This document shows, one piece after another, positions 10,199 to 20,092 of a stretch of 64,000 nt of DNA. The notes under the pieces are model-generated. The model was given only the letters and a program-made list of their open reading frames with translations. It had not been told where the DNA came from and made no database searches. The first letter of the stretch is position 1, and each line of letters begins with the position of its first letter. The DNA is taken from NCBI GenBank assembly GCA_051294375.1, contig CM119266.1, positions 13,877,614 to 13,941,613 on the forward strand, in the 5' to 3' direction. Position numbers and translations under genes: made by a program. The stretch comes from Paraspadella gotoi. Its lineage: Eukaryota > Chaetognatha.

Positions 10199-11671
10199 AT
10201 CTTAAATGGCTCCGCCTCAATAAAAGCCAGCCGCTTCGTAAAACGTTTTCCCCCTTTTTTTCTTCTTTTCTGCTCTTTTCTTTTCGCTTGTCTCCGTTTT
10301 TTTTTTCCATTAGTTTTTTTTCTTTTTTATGTTCCTCGTTTTGATATTCTTTTTTCTTTCTACATCTACGACTTCGTATTTATCTCATTTTTTAGATATC
10401 CATCAACTTTGTAAAGGCTACCGCTTATCTTTTATATACGAACCTACATTAAAGAAACATTAAACATTAATCAAAGAATAGAAAACAAAAGAGCGAGACG
10501 GATAAAAGCGCAAGAGCGCGAGAGAAAAAAAAAGAAACCTTTGAAAAATAAGGACGATAGGAATTATAGTAGAGATGAAACACATCGACTCTGGCATTTT
10601 CACGATACGCGTCACGATTAAAAAAAAAATGCAATAACGTAACTTTTCAAAAAAATCCAATAAACTAACGTCATGAAAAAAAATTGACAAATGAGAGGGA
10701 ATCCTGCGAGTCTCCTTCCATTTCATGACTCCGTCGGGATTAATGACGCCATTTCAAATTGATTTTACAATTACATTTGACGTTATTGGATTCTTTCCGT
10801 TTTAATGGAGTTTCATCTCAAGAGCGGAGACCTGCGCATGAAAGTCAGCCAGTCCGTTCTACTCTTTTGTCTCATTTCGTTGAGATGTCTGTGACTTTGT
10901 GTGCTTTCTTTGACTACCTGACATTTTGTCGGTTTTTTTTTGTACATGATTTTTCTTTTTTTTTTTATTTTCCAAAAGGCTAAACGTTTAAATTCCTATA
11001 CTATAGGCTATAGTGCCATTTTCCTCCGTCCACAGAGATCGATTTGATCGCCAACCCCCCCCCCCCCAACCCCCCCCCTCATCCCGCCTTTCTTCTCTCT
11101 CTCTCTCTCCGCATCGCCCCACCTTTGTCCTATGACAAAATACACGAAGAAATATCATTAAAAAATAGAGGTAAGGCTAAGCAAATACGAAATAATTTTA
11201 CCTACGCCCTCGAACGACGCCGAGGGGAATATTTCTTGCGTCCCCCCCCCCCCAAATCGCCACCGGTCTAGGGAGACCCTCGAGTATTTACCCACGAAAT
11301 TCGTCGGGCGGTAGCTCTTTTTTTTTTACCTTCTATGTCTGGCCTTACTCTTCTCTCGTGCGCCGCATTCCGTCGTTATGTTTCGGTTTATCCTAGCGCC
11401 CTCTCTCATCCTTTATTTTTCGTTTATTCGTCTTTATCGACTTCGGATCTTTTCGGAGAGTTGAACTTACCTTTTTTCTTTCCTCTGCTATTTTTTCGAT
11501 GGGTTTGGTCAAGTATGATCGGAAAATATTGTGGTTTTTTGATTTGTAATACAATAGGCCATATTTAATACTTCATGACTACCGTTTCTTATTCTAATAC
11601 AAACACTAATATTTATAATTAACCTTCACTTCTCTCTCCTCCCACGGTTTTTATGCTAATCTTCCCCTCAA

Positions 11672-11672
<1 letters not shown>

Positions 11673-11753
<81 letters not shown>

Positions 11754-11758
11754 CCTCC
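11673..11758. repeat. (CT)n microsatellite
   Basis: Mirror of the GA run at 3,388. Confidence 0.95.
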
Positions 11759-11833
11759 CTCCCTTCATCTTAATCCTCCTCTTTTCTTACAGGAAATTCG
11801 ATTTGAACGGACAGATACAGGAACGAAGGAAAA

Positions 11834-11928
<95 letters not shown>

Positions 11929-11932
11929 AGAA
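11834..11932. repeat. (GA)n microsatellite
   Basis: Mirror of the CT run at 3,237. Confidence 0.95.
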
Positions 11933-12196
11933 CTCCGAGGTAACAAGTCTTGCTGTGTCAAAAGGGCAAAAGAAAAGGTTGGAGGAAGCGAGGATTTTAA
12001 CTGGAGACAAGAAACGTAATAAAAAGACAAAAAAGAAAAAAAAGAAGAAAACGAATCACAATACGAAAATGCACTTATAATAACATGGTCTCCACACATT
12101 ATTTTACCTATTATTATTCCTTTTTTTTTAAAATTGCTAATTTATTAACCGTTTCTTAAACATCCTTTTATCGTATTTTAATGCCATGGTCATTGG

Positions 12197-12379
12197 TCAA
12201 ACTTCTACCTTTTCATCCTCTTCAAGTTTAACCCAATTTTCTCTATAATCAACGGACCCTCTTTCACTACACTTCTCTGTAGCACCGTCTCCGGGTTTCT
12301 CCCCATCCTTCCTCCCCGTCATCTTCTCCAGCTCCTCCATCTCCGTCAACTCCATCATCCCCCGCCATCTTCTTCCCAA
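12197..12379 (-). CDS. Weak ORF conserved in three copies
   Basis: Minus-strand ORF of 60 codons, acidic and Lys/Glu-rich, with the pieces MMELTEMEEL and DGATEKCSERGSVDYREN. The third copy (13,649-13,852, +) keeps MMELTEME and DGATEKCSE. The left-arm copy (about 2,795-2,990) keeps LTEMEEL and TEKCSERGSVD but has stops. Similarity between copies follows from the duplication, so it is not proof of coding. No family is recognised. Confidence 0.2.
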   Translation of the reverse strand: MGRRWRGMMELTEMEELEKMTGRKDGEKPGDGATEKCSERGSVDYRENWVKLEEDEKVEV

Positions 12380-12461
12380 TAATTCCGCCAGGATCGCTTC
12401 TTCTTTTCCGCGGTTACGATTTCATCTCGAAAAGTTCAAAGTCTCATCGATCGACTCTTCT

Positions 12462-12674
12462 NNNNNNNNNNNNNNNNNNNNNNNNNNNNNNNNNNNNNNN
12501 NNNNNNNNNNNNNNNNNNNNNNNNNNNNNNNNNNNNNNNNNNNNNNNNNNNNNNNNNNNNNNNNNNNNNNNNNNNNNNNNNNNNNNNNNNNNNNNNNNNN
12601 NNNNNNNNNNNNNNNNNNNNNNNNNNNNNNNNNNNNNNNNNNNNNNNNNNNNNNNNNNNNNNNNNNNNNNNNNN
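12462..12674. other. Assembly gap (213 N)
   Basis: N run inside the right arm. The left-arm equivalent (about 2,500-2,690) holds a GA microsatellite, a likely cause of the gap. Confidence 0.99.
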
Positions 12675-12866
12675 TATTCTGCCAAAGACAAGAAAAAAAT
12701 TTGGCTCAATATTTTTATGAATCGGCAGAAAGTCAAAGCAAAGGTCAGACAAGCAAAACGATTCTTCCCGAATTTTTCGTTAAAAGGGAATGAGGCACGA
12801 GAAGATCCGAAGGGAAAGTAAGAAAGGAAAGAAGAAATTGACATGAACATGGAACANNNNNNNNNN

Positions 12867-13115
12867 GAGCCGGGACGGGATACTGGTGTGGCGAGTGGAT
12901 TGTCGGCCTCACAAAAACCGGAAACTCCCACAAAACGCGACTGTTCGTCGTCTTTTACCCTAAATTTTCAGTTAGAATCTTGTGTGGGGATAGAGAAAAA
13001 GAGTCGAGACATTGTCAGAGAAAGAAAAAGTGAGAGAGAGATATAAAAAGAAATAGAAAGAGAGAGAAAGAAAGAGAGAAGGGGAAACAGGGAGAGTATG
13101 AGAGAGAAAGAGAGA
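12867..13115 (+). repeat. 250-bp block, copy 1 (gap-bounded)
   Basis: Nearly identical to 15,787-16,035: one substitution is seen in the first 100 bases, followed by the same GA/GAAA-rich part. It has 10 N on the left and 25 N on the right, so it looks like a short contig placed inside a gap. Confidence 0.9.
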
Positions 13116-13389
13116 NNNNNNNNNNNNNNNNNNNNNNNNNCAAAACGGGACATGCTTCCATGTTCATAGGTCAATTTCTTCTTTTCCTTCTCTTACTTTC
13201 CCTTCGGATTTGCTCGTGCCCCTCATTCCCTGTTTAACTGGAAAATTTCGCCGGAAGAATCGTTGTTGCTTGTTGCGACCTTTGCTTTGGACTTTTCTGC
13301 GAATCATAAAAATATTGAGCCAAATTTTTCTTGTCTTCTGGCCAGAATACCTGCTGGAACATGTTGTGGAGAGGGAGGGAGGAGGGAAT

Positions 13390-13490
13390 GGAGAGAGAGA
13401 GAGAGACGTGAGTAGACGAAGATGAGAGACGACGACGAGAGAGAGGAGAGAGAGAGAGCAGAGAGCAGGAGAGAGAGAAAGAAAGACAGA
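13390..13490. repeat. Imperfect (GA)n tract
   Basis: Degenerate GA repeats with GAC interruptions, equivalent to 2,571-2,645. Confidence 0.8.
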
Positions 13491-14097
13491 GCAGTCACCT
13501 GAAATGGAAGCCCGATGGCGGAAACGACTCGCCGAGAAAGAGTACGATCGATGCAGGACTCTTGCACTTTTCGCAGCATCAGAAATCGTAACCGCGAGAA
13601 AGAGAAGCGATCTCTGGCGGAATTATTGGAAGAAGATGGACGGGGGTCATGATGGAGTTGACGGAGATGGAGAGAGCTTGGAGAAGAGATCGACGGGAGG
13701 AAGGATGGAGAGAAACCGGAGACGGTGCTACAGAGAAGTGTAGTGAAGAGGTTCCGTCTTATTATAGAGAAAATGGACCCGTTAAAACTTTGAAGAGGAT
13801 GAAAAGGATAGAAGTTTTGACCAATGACCATGGGGCCATTAAATACCGATAAAAAGGATGTTTAAGAAACGGTTAATTAAATTAGCAATTTATAAAAAAA
13901 AGGAATAATACATAGGTAAAATAATGTGTGGAGACCATGTTATATAAGTGCATTTTCGTATTGTGATTCTTGTTTCTTCTTTTTTTCTTTTTGTCTTCTG
14001 TTATTACGCTTTCTGGTCTCCAGTTAAGATCCTCGGCTTCCTGCCAACCTGTGTTCTTTGCCCTTTGGAACAGCAAGACTTGTACCTCGGAGTTCTT

Positions 14098-14113
14098 TCT
14101 CTCTCGTCTCTCT

Positions 14114-14169
<56 letters not shown>

Positions 14170-14178
14170 CTCTCTCTG
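14098..14178. repeat. (CT)n microsatellite
   Basis: Third-copy equivalent of 3,237-3,301. Confidence 0.9.
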
Positions 14179-14263
14179 CTCCACTTTCCTTCGTATCCTG
14201 TATCTGCTAGTTCAAATCGAAATTTCCTGTAAGAAAAAGAGCGATTTAAGATGGAAGGGAGGA

Positions 14264-14338
14264 GGATGAGAGACGAGAGAGAGAGAGGAGAGAGAGGAGA
14301 GAGCAAGGAAGACGGAGAGATAGAGAGAGAGAGAGAGG
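14264..14338. repeat. Imperfect (GA)n tract
   Basis: Third-copy equivalent of 3,388-3,460, with more interruptions. Confidence 0.85.
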
Positions 14339-15026
14339 GTTGCAGGGAAAGATCTAGCATTAAAAACCGTCGGGGCAGAGAAGAGAGAAGTGAAGGTTAA
14401 CTTATAATTATTAGTTTTGTATTAGAATAAAGAAAACGCGTAGTCATGAAGTATTAAATATGCCTATTGTTATTACAAATCAAAAAACCACATATTTTCC
14501 GATTCTACTTGACCAAACCCATCCGAAAAAAAGCAGAGGAAAGAAAAAAGGGTAAGTTCAACTCTCCGAAAAGATTCCGAAGATCGGATAAGACCGAAAT
14601 AAACGAAAAAATAAAGGATGAGAGAGGCGCTAGATCAAACCAAACATAACCGAGACGGCACTGCGGGCCTCGAGAGAGAGTAAGCGCCCAGGACATAGAA
14701 GCGTATAAAAAAAGAGCGCTACCGCCCGACGAATTCGCTCGAGTAAAAACTCCGAGGCGTTCTCCCTAGCACGGTTGGCCGATTGGGGGGGGACGCAAGA
14801 AATATCCTGCCGTCGTGTCCGAGGCAATCAGATGAAATTACTTTAAGCCTACCTATTTTAATGATAAATTTCATGTATTATTTTTCATAGGACAAAGGTT
14901 GGGTCGCAGAGGAGGAGAGAGGAAAAAGGCGGTCAATTGAGGGGTACTGGTGAGGGCGGGGTTGGCAGATAAATGATCTCTGTGGACGTAGGCGAAAATG
15001 GCCATAGCGCGTATAGGTGAGTAATA

Positions 15027-15185
15027 AGTATACGTCGTCAATGTGTATTGTGTTTTTCCGTCCTCCTATTCAGTGTCCAGTATCCACTCTTTGTTTTATT
15101 TTTGCGAAATGAAAATCAATTTTGTTTTATTTTTCCTTTCATTCTGTTCGTTATTTTTTGACATTTATGTCTTAATTTATTCTTA
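15027..15185 (-). repeat. Mirror of the outermost left-arm segment
   Basis: Reverse complement of about 2,163-2,326 (shared pieces include TCGTCAATGTGTATTGTG and TTTTTGACAT). In a simple palindrome it would follow 12,856 directly. The third copy and the 250-bp block sit between, so 12,857-15,026 looks inserted into the right arm. Confidence 0.8.
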
Positions 15186-15585
15186 CTTTAAAAAACAAAT
15201 AACTGATTCATTAATTAATTCATTCATTAATTCATTTATTCAATTCATGAATTAAATTAATTCATTCCTCGCTTTCCTTCCCCCCCCCCGACTTTCTCTC
15301 TCTCCTTTTTTTTTCCTCTCAGTTTTTATATCATATCATAAAACGGGGAAGGACTTCATGAAGATTTATCTCTTTGTGAAGAGCATTTTTATGGAGTCAT
15401 GAGAAAACCATAAACTCATATTTATCAGCGTTTCGGTTCTTCATCATTCGCGTCCCAGCGGACGAGCATCTCGGGCTCAATCGTCTTCTTTAATCCTCAT
15501 CCTTCTGACCTCAGATCCGTTATTTTCTCTTCGCGCGGGAAAAATAAGTGAGAGAGAAAAACTGTAGTAAAAATGAAATAAGAGA
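15186..15585. other. Intergenic
   Basis: Degenerate TTCATTAA repeats (15,205-15,265), a C run, a short CT run, then mixed DNA. No exon seen. Confidence 0.5.
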
Positions 15586-15755
15586 GAGTCTTGATTGAAA
15601 GGCATGCAGGGACCTGCTTTGTCATTATCTTGTAAGAGTGATAGAGGCCTTAAAACAATAAAGCCTGTCCTAAGTCAGGGGCTGAATAGCTTGTTTATTA
15701 AATGAATGGATAATTTTCATATTGGTTGTACAGATTTCATAAAGAAAATCGATAG
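15586..15755 (+). repeat. Dispersed repeat family 1, copy a
   Basis: About 150 bp shared with 29,341-29,480 (+) and, as reverse complement, with 39,335-39,480. Shared pieces are GAGAGTCTTGAT, GCAGG-ACCTGC, ATCTTGTAAGAGTGAT, GCCTGTCC and TTATTAAATGAA followed by GGATAATTTT. Probably a non-autonomous transposable element. Class unknown. Confidence 0.7.
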
Positions 15756-15786
15756 AGAAAAAAGATTTACTCATTTAGGGATCGTG

Positions 15787-16035
15787 AGCCGGGACGGGAT
15801 ACTGGTGTGGCGAGTGGATTGTCGGCCTCACAAAAACCGGAAACTCCCAAAAAACGCGACTGTTCGTCGTCTTTTACCCTAAATTTTCAGTTAGAATCTT
15901 GTGTGGGGATAGAGAAAAAGAGTCGAGACATTGTCAGAGAAAGAAAAAGTGAGAGAGAGATATAAAAAGAAATAGAAAGAGAGAGAAAGAAAGAGAGAAG
16001 GGGAAACAGGGAGAGTATGAGAGAGAGAAAGAAAG
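15787..16035 (+). repeat. 250-bp block, copy 2
   Basis: Near-identical partner of 12,867-13,115. Here it runs without gaps into unique DNA, so this is probably the true position. Confidence 0.9.
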
Positions 16036-16340
16036 AGAGAGTAAAGAGAGCGAAAGAAAGAATCGGTCGCAAGAGTTGGTTCTTGTTTCGCCTTTGCAAA
16101 AAACAAAAAAAAAACAAAAAAAAAAACTATAAAAAAGAAAGACACAAAAAAAAAGCTTCCGTTTTTCCGATGATTGATGATTCCAGTTAAAGTTTCCAAA
16201 CGCAGAAGCGTAAATCCTGAAAAATAATAAATGTAAAATAAAAAAAACTGCGGCGGCGGCGGCGGCGATGTTTTTATACTTTTTTGTTCCGCTCTCCACG
16301 CCCTCCCCCCTCACCCATTTCTAGTTTCCACTCCGAAGTA
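16036..16340. other. A-rich stretch with (CGG)n
   Basis: GA/A-rich DNA with poly-A runs, then (CGG)6 at about 16,251-16,268. No gene call. It could be upstream DNA of the gene that follows. Confidence 0.5.
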
Positions 16341-16744
16341 AATGCTGCGTTCCATTGTCACATCACTTGTTGTGACATGCGACGCACATTACGACAAAAA
16401 AATTATCTCCCAGAGCGAGAATTGCTCGCAGGACCGACACACCGCCATAATTTCCCGCCCTATCGAGGCTCCCCGCGTTAAACTGCAAGCCTCTCAGCCC
16501 CCGAGCGCCCCCCCTATTTTTCCTTCACTCGTCTTTTTTTTTATGGAAGCAATAGTGAGGATATTTAGCACGACGTCGTCGTCGTCCGTCGTCGTCGTCG
16601 TCGTCGCTGTTGTCATTGTCTCCTCTTTTTTTCGTTGTTGTCCGTCGCTTATAATGAAGCCGTCGACTCTATGGGGACTCATTATGCGATTGGCATTTTT
16701 TCTCTCTTCCCATTCAAAAGTATCTCTCCTCTCTCTATCTCTGC

Positions 16745-16759
16745 TCTCTTCTCTCTCAT

Positions 16760-16792
<33 letters not shown>

Positions 16793-16840
16793 ATCTCTCT
16801 GCTTCGTCTCTCTCCCTCTGGATCTCTCTCTCCTTCCTCC
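16745..16840. repeat. (CT)n tract before exon A
   Basis: CT repeats continuing as pyrimidine-rich DNA to about 16,955. It could serve as a long polypyrimidine tract or a 5' leader of the exon beginning near 16,962/16,972. Confidence 0.85.
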
Positions 16841-16961
16841 ACCGGGCAGTCCTTCCCGGCATTCTTATCCTCTCCTCCTCCTCTCAGCCACGCCACATCT
16901 CCTCCCTCATCCCCTCTCCTCTCCACGGCCTCTCCCCTGTCTCTCTCTCCTCTCCCCGGCT

Positions 16962-18613
16962 ATGGGGGCAGCAGCAGTACATCAAGCAAATGCCCGGCCA
17001 CACACCAGAGAGCCAATGGACCCGAGGCTCATCAACTACAACAGCAACAACAACCAGGCCTGGGTCACCACACACACGCCTCGGGCGCTTTACTCTCAAC
17101 AGTATCACGGATACTCGAACAACCTATCCTCAGCAGATGGTCACTGCATCACCCTTCACCACCCGCAGCCAGGATGGGCGGGTCAACCGCATTATCCCCA
17201 GTACCCGTCTCCCGGCGCGTCGCCTGCCTCCTCCGGTTACGGATCTGCCTGCCGCTGCCACGGTGTCTCAACAACAACAACAGCAACAGACTCAGCACAC
17301 AGCTTTCGTCAAGCGGGCGTTGCGCCGCGGGACAACAGCAGTATCCCCGCAGCAGCGTCGACGAGACCGTTAGCCACCACGACAAACGAAAAACCACCAC
17401 ACGTGCCGGGAGCTCAACAGTCGGCGCCTGCATTCGATACCATCAGTCCGTCGGTCCTGTCTTTGGTCAGGGTCCGTCCTCGAGTTCCGTCTCGATGGGT
17501 CAGTGGCTCCAGGGATGCGTCCTGTAGGCGTCTGCTAACTCGGGTGGGCCTGTCCTCCTTCTCGTAAGCGGGCTTAAGATCCTTGGTTCCAAGTGCGCGC
17601 GGCGCCGCTGGTCATCGTTCCCTCGGCACTAGTCTCATTTAACCCGCTTCTTTCGGGCCGCTCGCGCATCCTGTCGGCCGCGTAACCGGCTACCATTGCC
17701 GGTAGTGTCGGGTCGTGCCCTTCCCCAGGGGCCGGAACCGCCGGTACGCTTTCCCGAAAGATGGAGGAGGCGTGGCTCGCACGCGGGGGCCATGGGGTCG
17801 GCGACGGCCGGGGCTTCATTCCTCGTCTACGGCGTCCGCAACCCACCACCATATGGGCATAAGTCAACCCCCATCCACCTCCAATCGCAGTCTTTGAGCG
17901 GCCATCCCGGCCGGCGCCAGCTGGCGCTTCGTCAACATCATCGGCCGGAGCCGCCTCCGTCCCCACCACTGTAGCTCACGTCGCAAAACAACAGCCAAGC
18001 CTCGGGGTCGCCCGCCCAAAAACCCTGCGGCCGGGCGGGGAGCGCGGAATCAGGCGGCCACCGAGCCCTTACCCACCCGCCGCAGCCGCCGCTGCAATCG
18101 GGAACGCGGGCCCCGCATTCGGCGGCGCCTCGAGAGCCTTAAGAAAGCTGGAGAGCAATGAATGCCGCCAGGGCTGAGAGCCCGTCGCCGGCCGGAATTG
18201 GCCCGGCCCGGACCAAACAGGTCAGAGCAGCAGAAACGGACCCATGGAGCTAGACCCCGCCGCCGCCGGCCTGGGGATTCAGGGATCCATGGCCGGTAGG
18301 CTCATCACGGGGCTGCGGCAGGGGCTTGCATCGGGTCAGGGGGGACTTATCTTTGGGGCTCAAGGCCCTCAACCACGCCCAGTTGAACAATGAGCTCATC
18401 AGAAAATTAGTGATTAACGCGGAGTATCAATCAAAATCGCGCAGCAGCTTGCATGCAAGCTTTACTCGCCTGCCACCCCAGCAGCAATCACCCAGGGTGG
18501 TCAAGGCAAGATGTACGAGCTGCAAGAGAGGATGACACATTTGGAACAGCAACCAGCAAATGCTGCAACATACAGCATCACAAACACATGATGAGCGCGT
18601 CAACATGGGACCG
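16962..18613 (+). CDS. Exon A of a Gln/Pro-rich nuclear protein with AT-hook (frame interrupted)
   Basis: Start: ATG at 16,962, or an acceptor AG at 16,970-16,971 after pyrimidine-rich DNA. End: donor ACCG|GTGAGT (GT at 18,614). The first frame is open to 17,567 (201 codons) and is Tyr/Gln/Pro/Gly/Ser/His-rich, as in YSQQYHGYSNNLS and HYPQYPSPGASPASS. The same frame resumes and carries an AT-hook, KPRGRPPKNP, at 17,997-18,026, before a stop at 18,159. Later parts change frame: LNHAQLNNELIRKLVINAEY near 18,370, then KMYELQERMTHLEQQ (coiled-coil-like) at 18,508, then QQMLQHTASQTHDERVNMGP up to the donor. Known: AT-hooks bind the minor groove of AT-rich DNA in chromatin proteins. Inference: a chromatin or transcription cofactor. 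Large Gln/Pro-rich subunits such as Osa/ARID1 are possible, but no diagnostic domain is seen. Confidence 0.45.
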
Positions 18614-18736
18614 GTGAGTTATGAATAATTGTTTGTTTGTTTTGAAATGTAAATTATTGTTGTAACTATTAATTTTTCAAGTATTGATTATTTTTTTTAA
18701 TTTCTTTTAATATTTTTTGAAACTCCATCCCCAAAG

Positions 18737-19699
18737 CGGCGGGCCTCGCATGGCCGACTCCCTATCCAAACATCAAATGCAGATGGCCTAAACCTCGCAA
18801 ATCCGCGTATTAATATTACCACAGCAACACTCCCACAACAGCAACAACGAACAATCCAGCAAACCCAACAATCAGCCCGCCAAACAGCAACAGTCACTTC
18901 CCCCAGTCTTCTACTCCGTCGTTCCGGCCTCGTTGTCGCCGAGCAGGTTCCATCGGCGGCGGCGTCAATTCGGCGTCCGACTACGCAGCTGCAACAGGCG
19001 TTTCCTCCGCTGCGGCGTCGCCGCAAAAAACACATCGACGCCTTTTCTCGCGTCCTCTTCTTCGGCGAGGTCGGCCGTCTCGTCGCCCTGGCGCAACAAG
19101 CGCCGGCAGCGGCGCGGCTCCGCCATGGCCTGCTTCGTCGTCAATGACCGCCGCTAGTCCAAGATGACGTCTTATTTCCCGAAACGCATTTGACTCCTCC
19201 AGCAACACAGCAGCAGCATCTCACCAGCCACCAAACAGGATTCGCTAAAGCCCAATCAACAGCCGACGATGCACGAGTCAGTTAACAAGCAAACACTTGC
19301 CTGCAACCGCAAAGGCAAACAAAAGTCCACGCCTCCCGCGTCTGGCGCTCTGACCCCAACGGCGGAGCGCAAGGGGATGGAAGGCGGCGGCTGCTGCTGC
19401 TTGACTACCGACGTCCCAAACATGTAGTCCCACCTGCAACAAAACAAACAACAGACACCAAACACATTCCGCGTCACCGCGGATTGCCACAACATCACCA
19501 ACCTCTCTCCCTCATCCCAGACATGCAACAGGAACTCACATCCAACATGGGAATGTCCCACGTCCTACAGTCAGGCATAACCGCAGCAACAGCAGCTTCA
19601 AGCCACATCAGCAACAGCGCTGAGCCAAGGGAATGCGGAGCGTGGGGAAAGTCCCGTCCGCAATGCCTCGCACATATCGGGATCTCTCAGAATTTCGCG
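18737..19699 (+). CDS. Exon B of the Gln/Pro-rich protein: 321 codons in one frame, two stops
   Basis: Acceptor CCCCAAAG at 18,736 and donor TTCGCG|GTGAGA (GT at 19,700). The exon is 963 nt, a multiple of three, and the frame is in phase with the end of exon A. It stays readable throughout except for TGA at 19,145 and TAA at 19,283. Pieces in order: NADGLNLANPRINITTATLP, a Gln-rich stretch with PQQQQ, Ala/Arg-rich QLQQAFPPLRRRRKKH, VQDDVLFPETHLTPPATQQQ, then IPDMQQELTSNMGMSHVLQS and ISNSAEPRECGAWG. The composition is that of a low-complexity nuclear protein. Two stops in an otherwise open long frame suggest either recent decay or base-call errors. No named family is recognised. Confidence 0.5.
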
Positions 19700-20092
19700 G
19701 TGAGAACTTGTTTCTGTTAAAATAACTGTAAAACTTGTAACTGCTTTGGATGGTTTATTTTTTCACACAATAAGTTACATACAGTGTTCGCAAAAACTTA
19801 TAATATTTTTTTTTAATAGGCAATAAGAATCTTTAAGAATCTTTTAAATAAAATTATTGAAAAATACTCAAACATACTTGTAAAAATTAACTTTATATTT
19901 ACTTTCTCATGAATGATAAATTTATCATTTTTACTCTTTTTCTGGTTGTTAATAAGGACATAAGTAGCCTCAAAGAGCATGTGTTAATTACCTTTTGACT
20001 CTATTTCATTTTATCTAGCCAAAAAATTTAAGTTTAAATTTAATTTAGAGACTATCAGTTTTGAAACACTCTCTCTCTCCCTTCTTTCTCAG
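19700..20092 (+). other. Intron between exons B and C
   Basis: GTGAGA donor and a textbook acceptor (CTCTCTCTCCCTTCTTTCTCAG, AG at 20,091-20,092). AT-rich, in contrast to the GC-rich flanking exons. Confidence 0.6.

Larger units (their letters stand above)
7772..12856 (-). repeat. Right arm of giant inverted repeat
   Basis: Reverse complement of the left arm (2,345-7,555) over about 5.1 kb. It is interrupted by N at 9,360-9,369 and 12,462-12,674 and stops at a 10-N gap (12,857-12,866). Indels relative to the left arm lie mostly in homopolymers and microsatellites. Confidence 0.9.
13141..15018 (+). repeat. Third, partial copy of the left arm
   Basis: Same orientation as the left arm and colinear with 2,334-4,147 (for example 13,933 with 3,068; 14,974 with 4,110). 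It differs from both arms by many small indels. The match ends near 15,018, where the left arm reads on into GAATTTAAACG. Confidence 0.85.

Noticed and set aside
16342-16961. Upstream part of a 343-codon open frame
   Set aside because: The part before 16,962 reads GTC/CTC triplet and CT repeats. Only the Gln/Pro-rich part after it looks coding.
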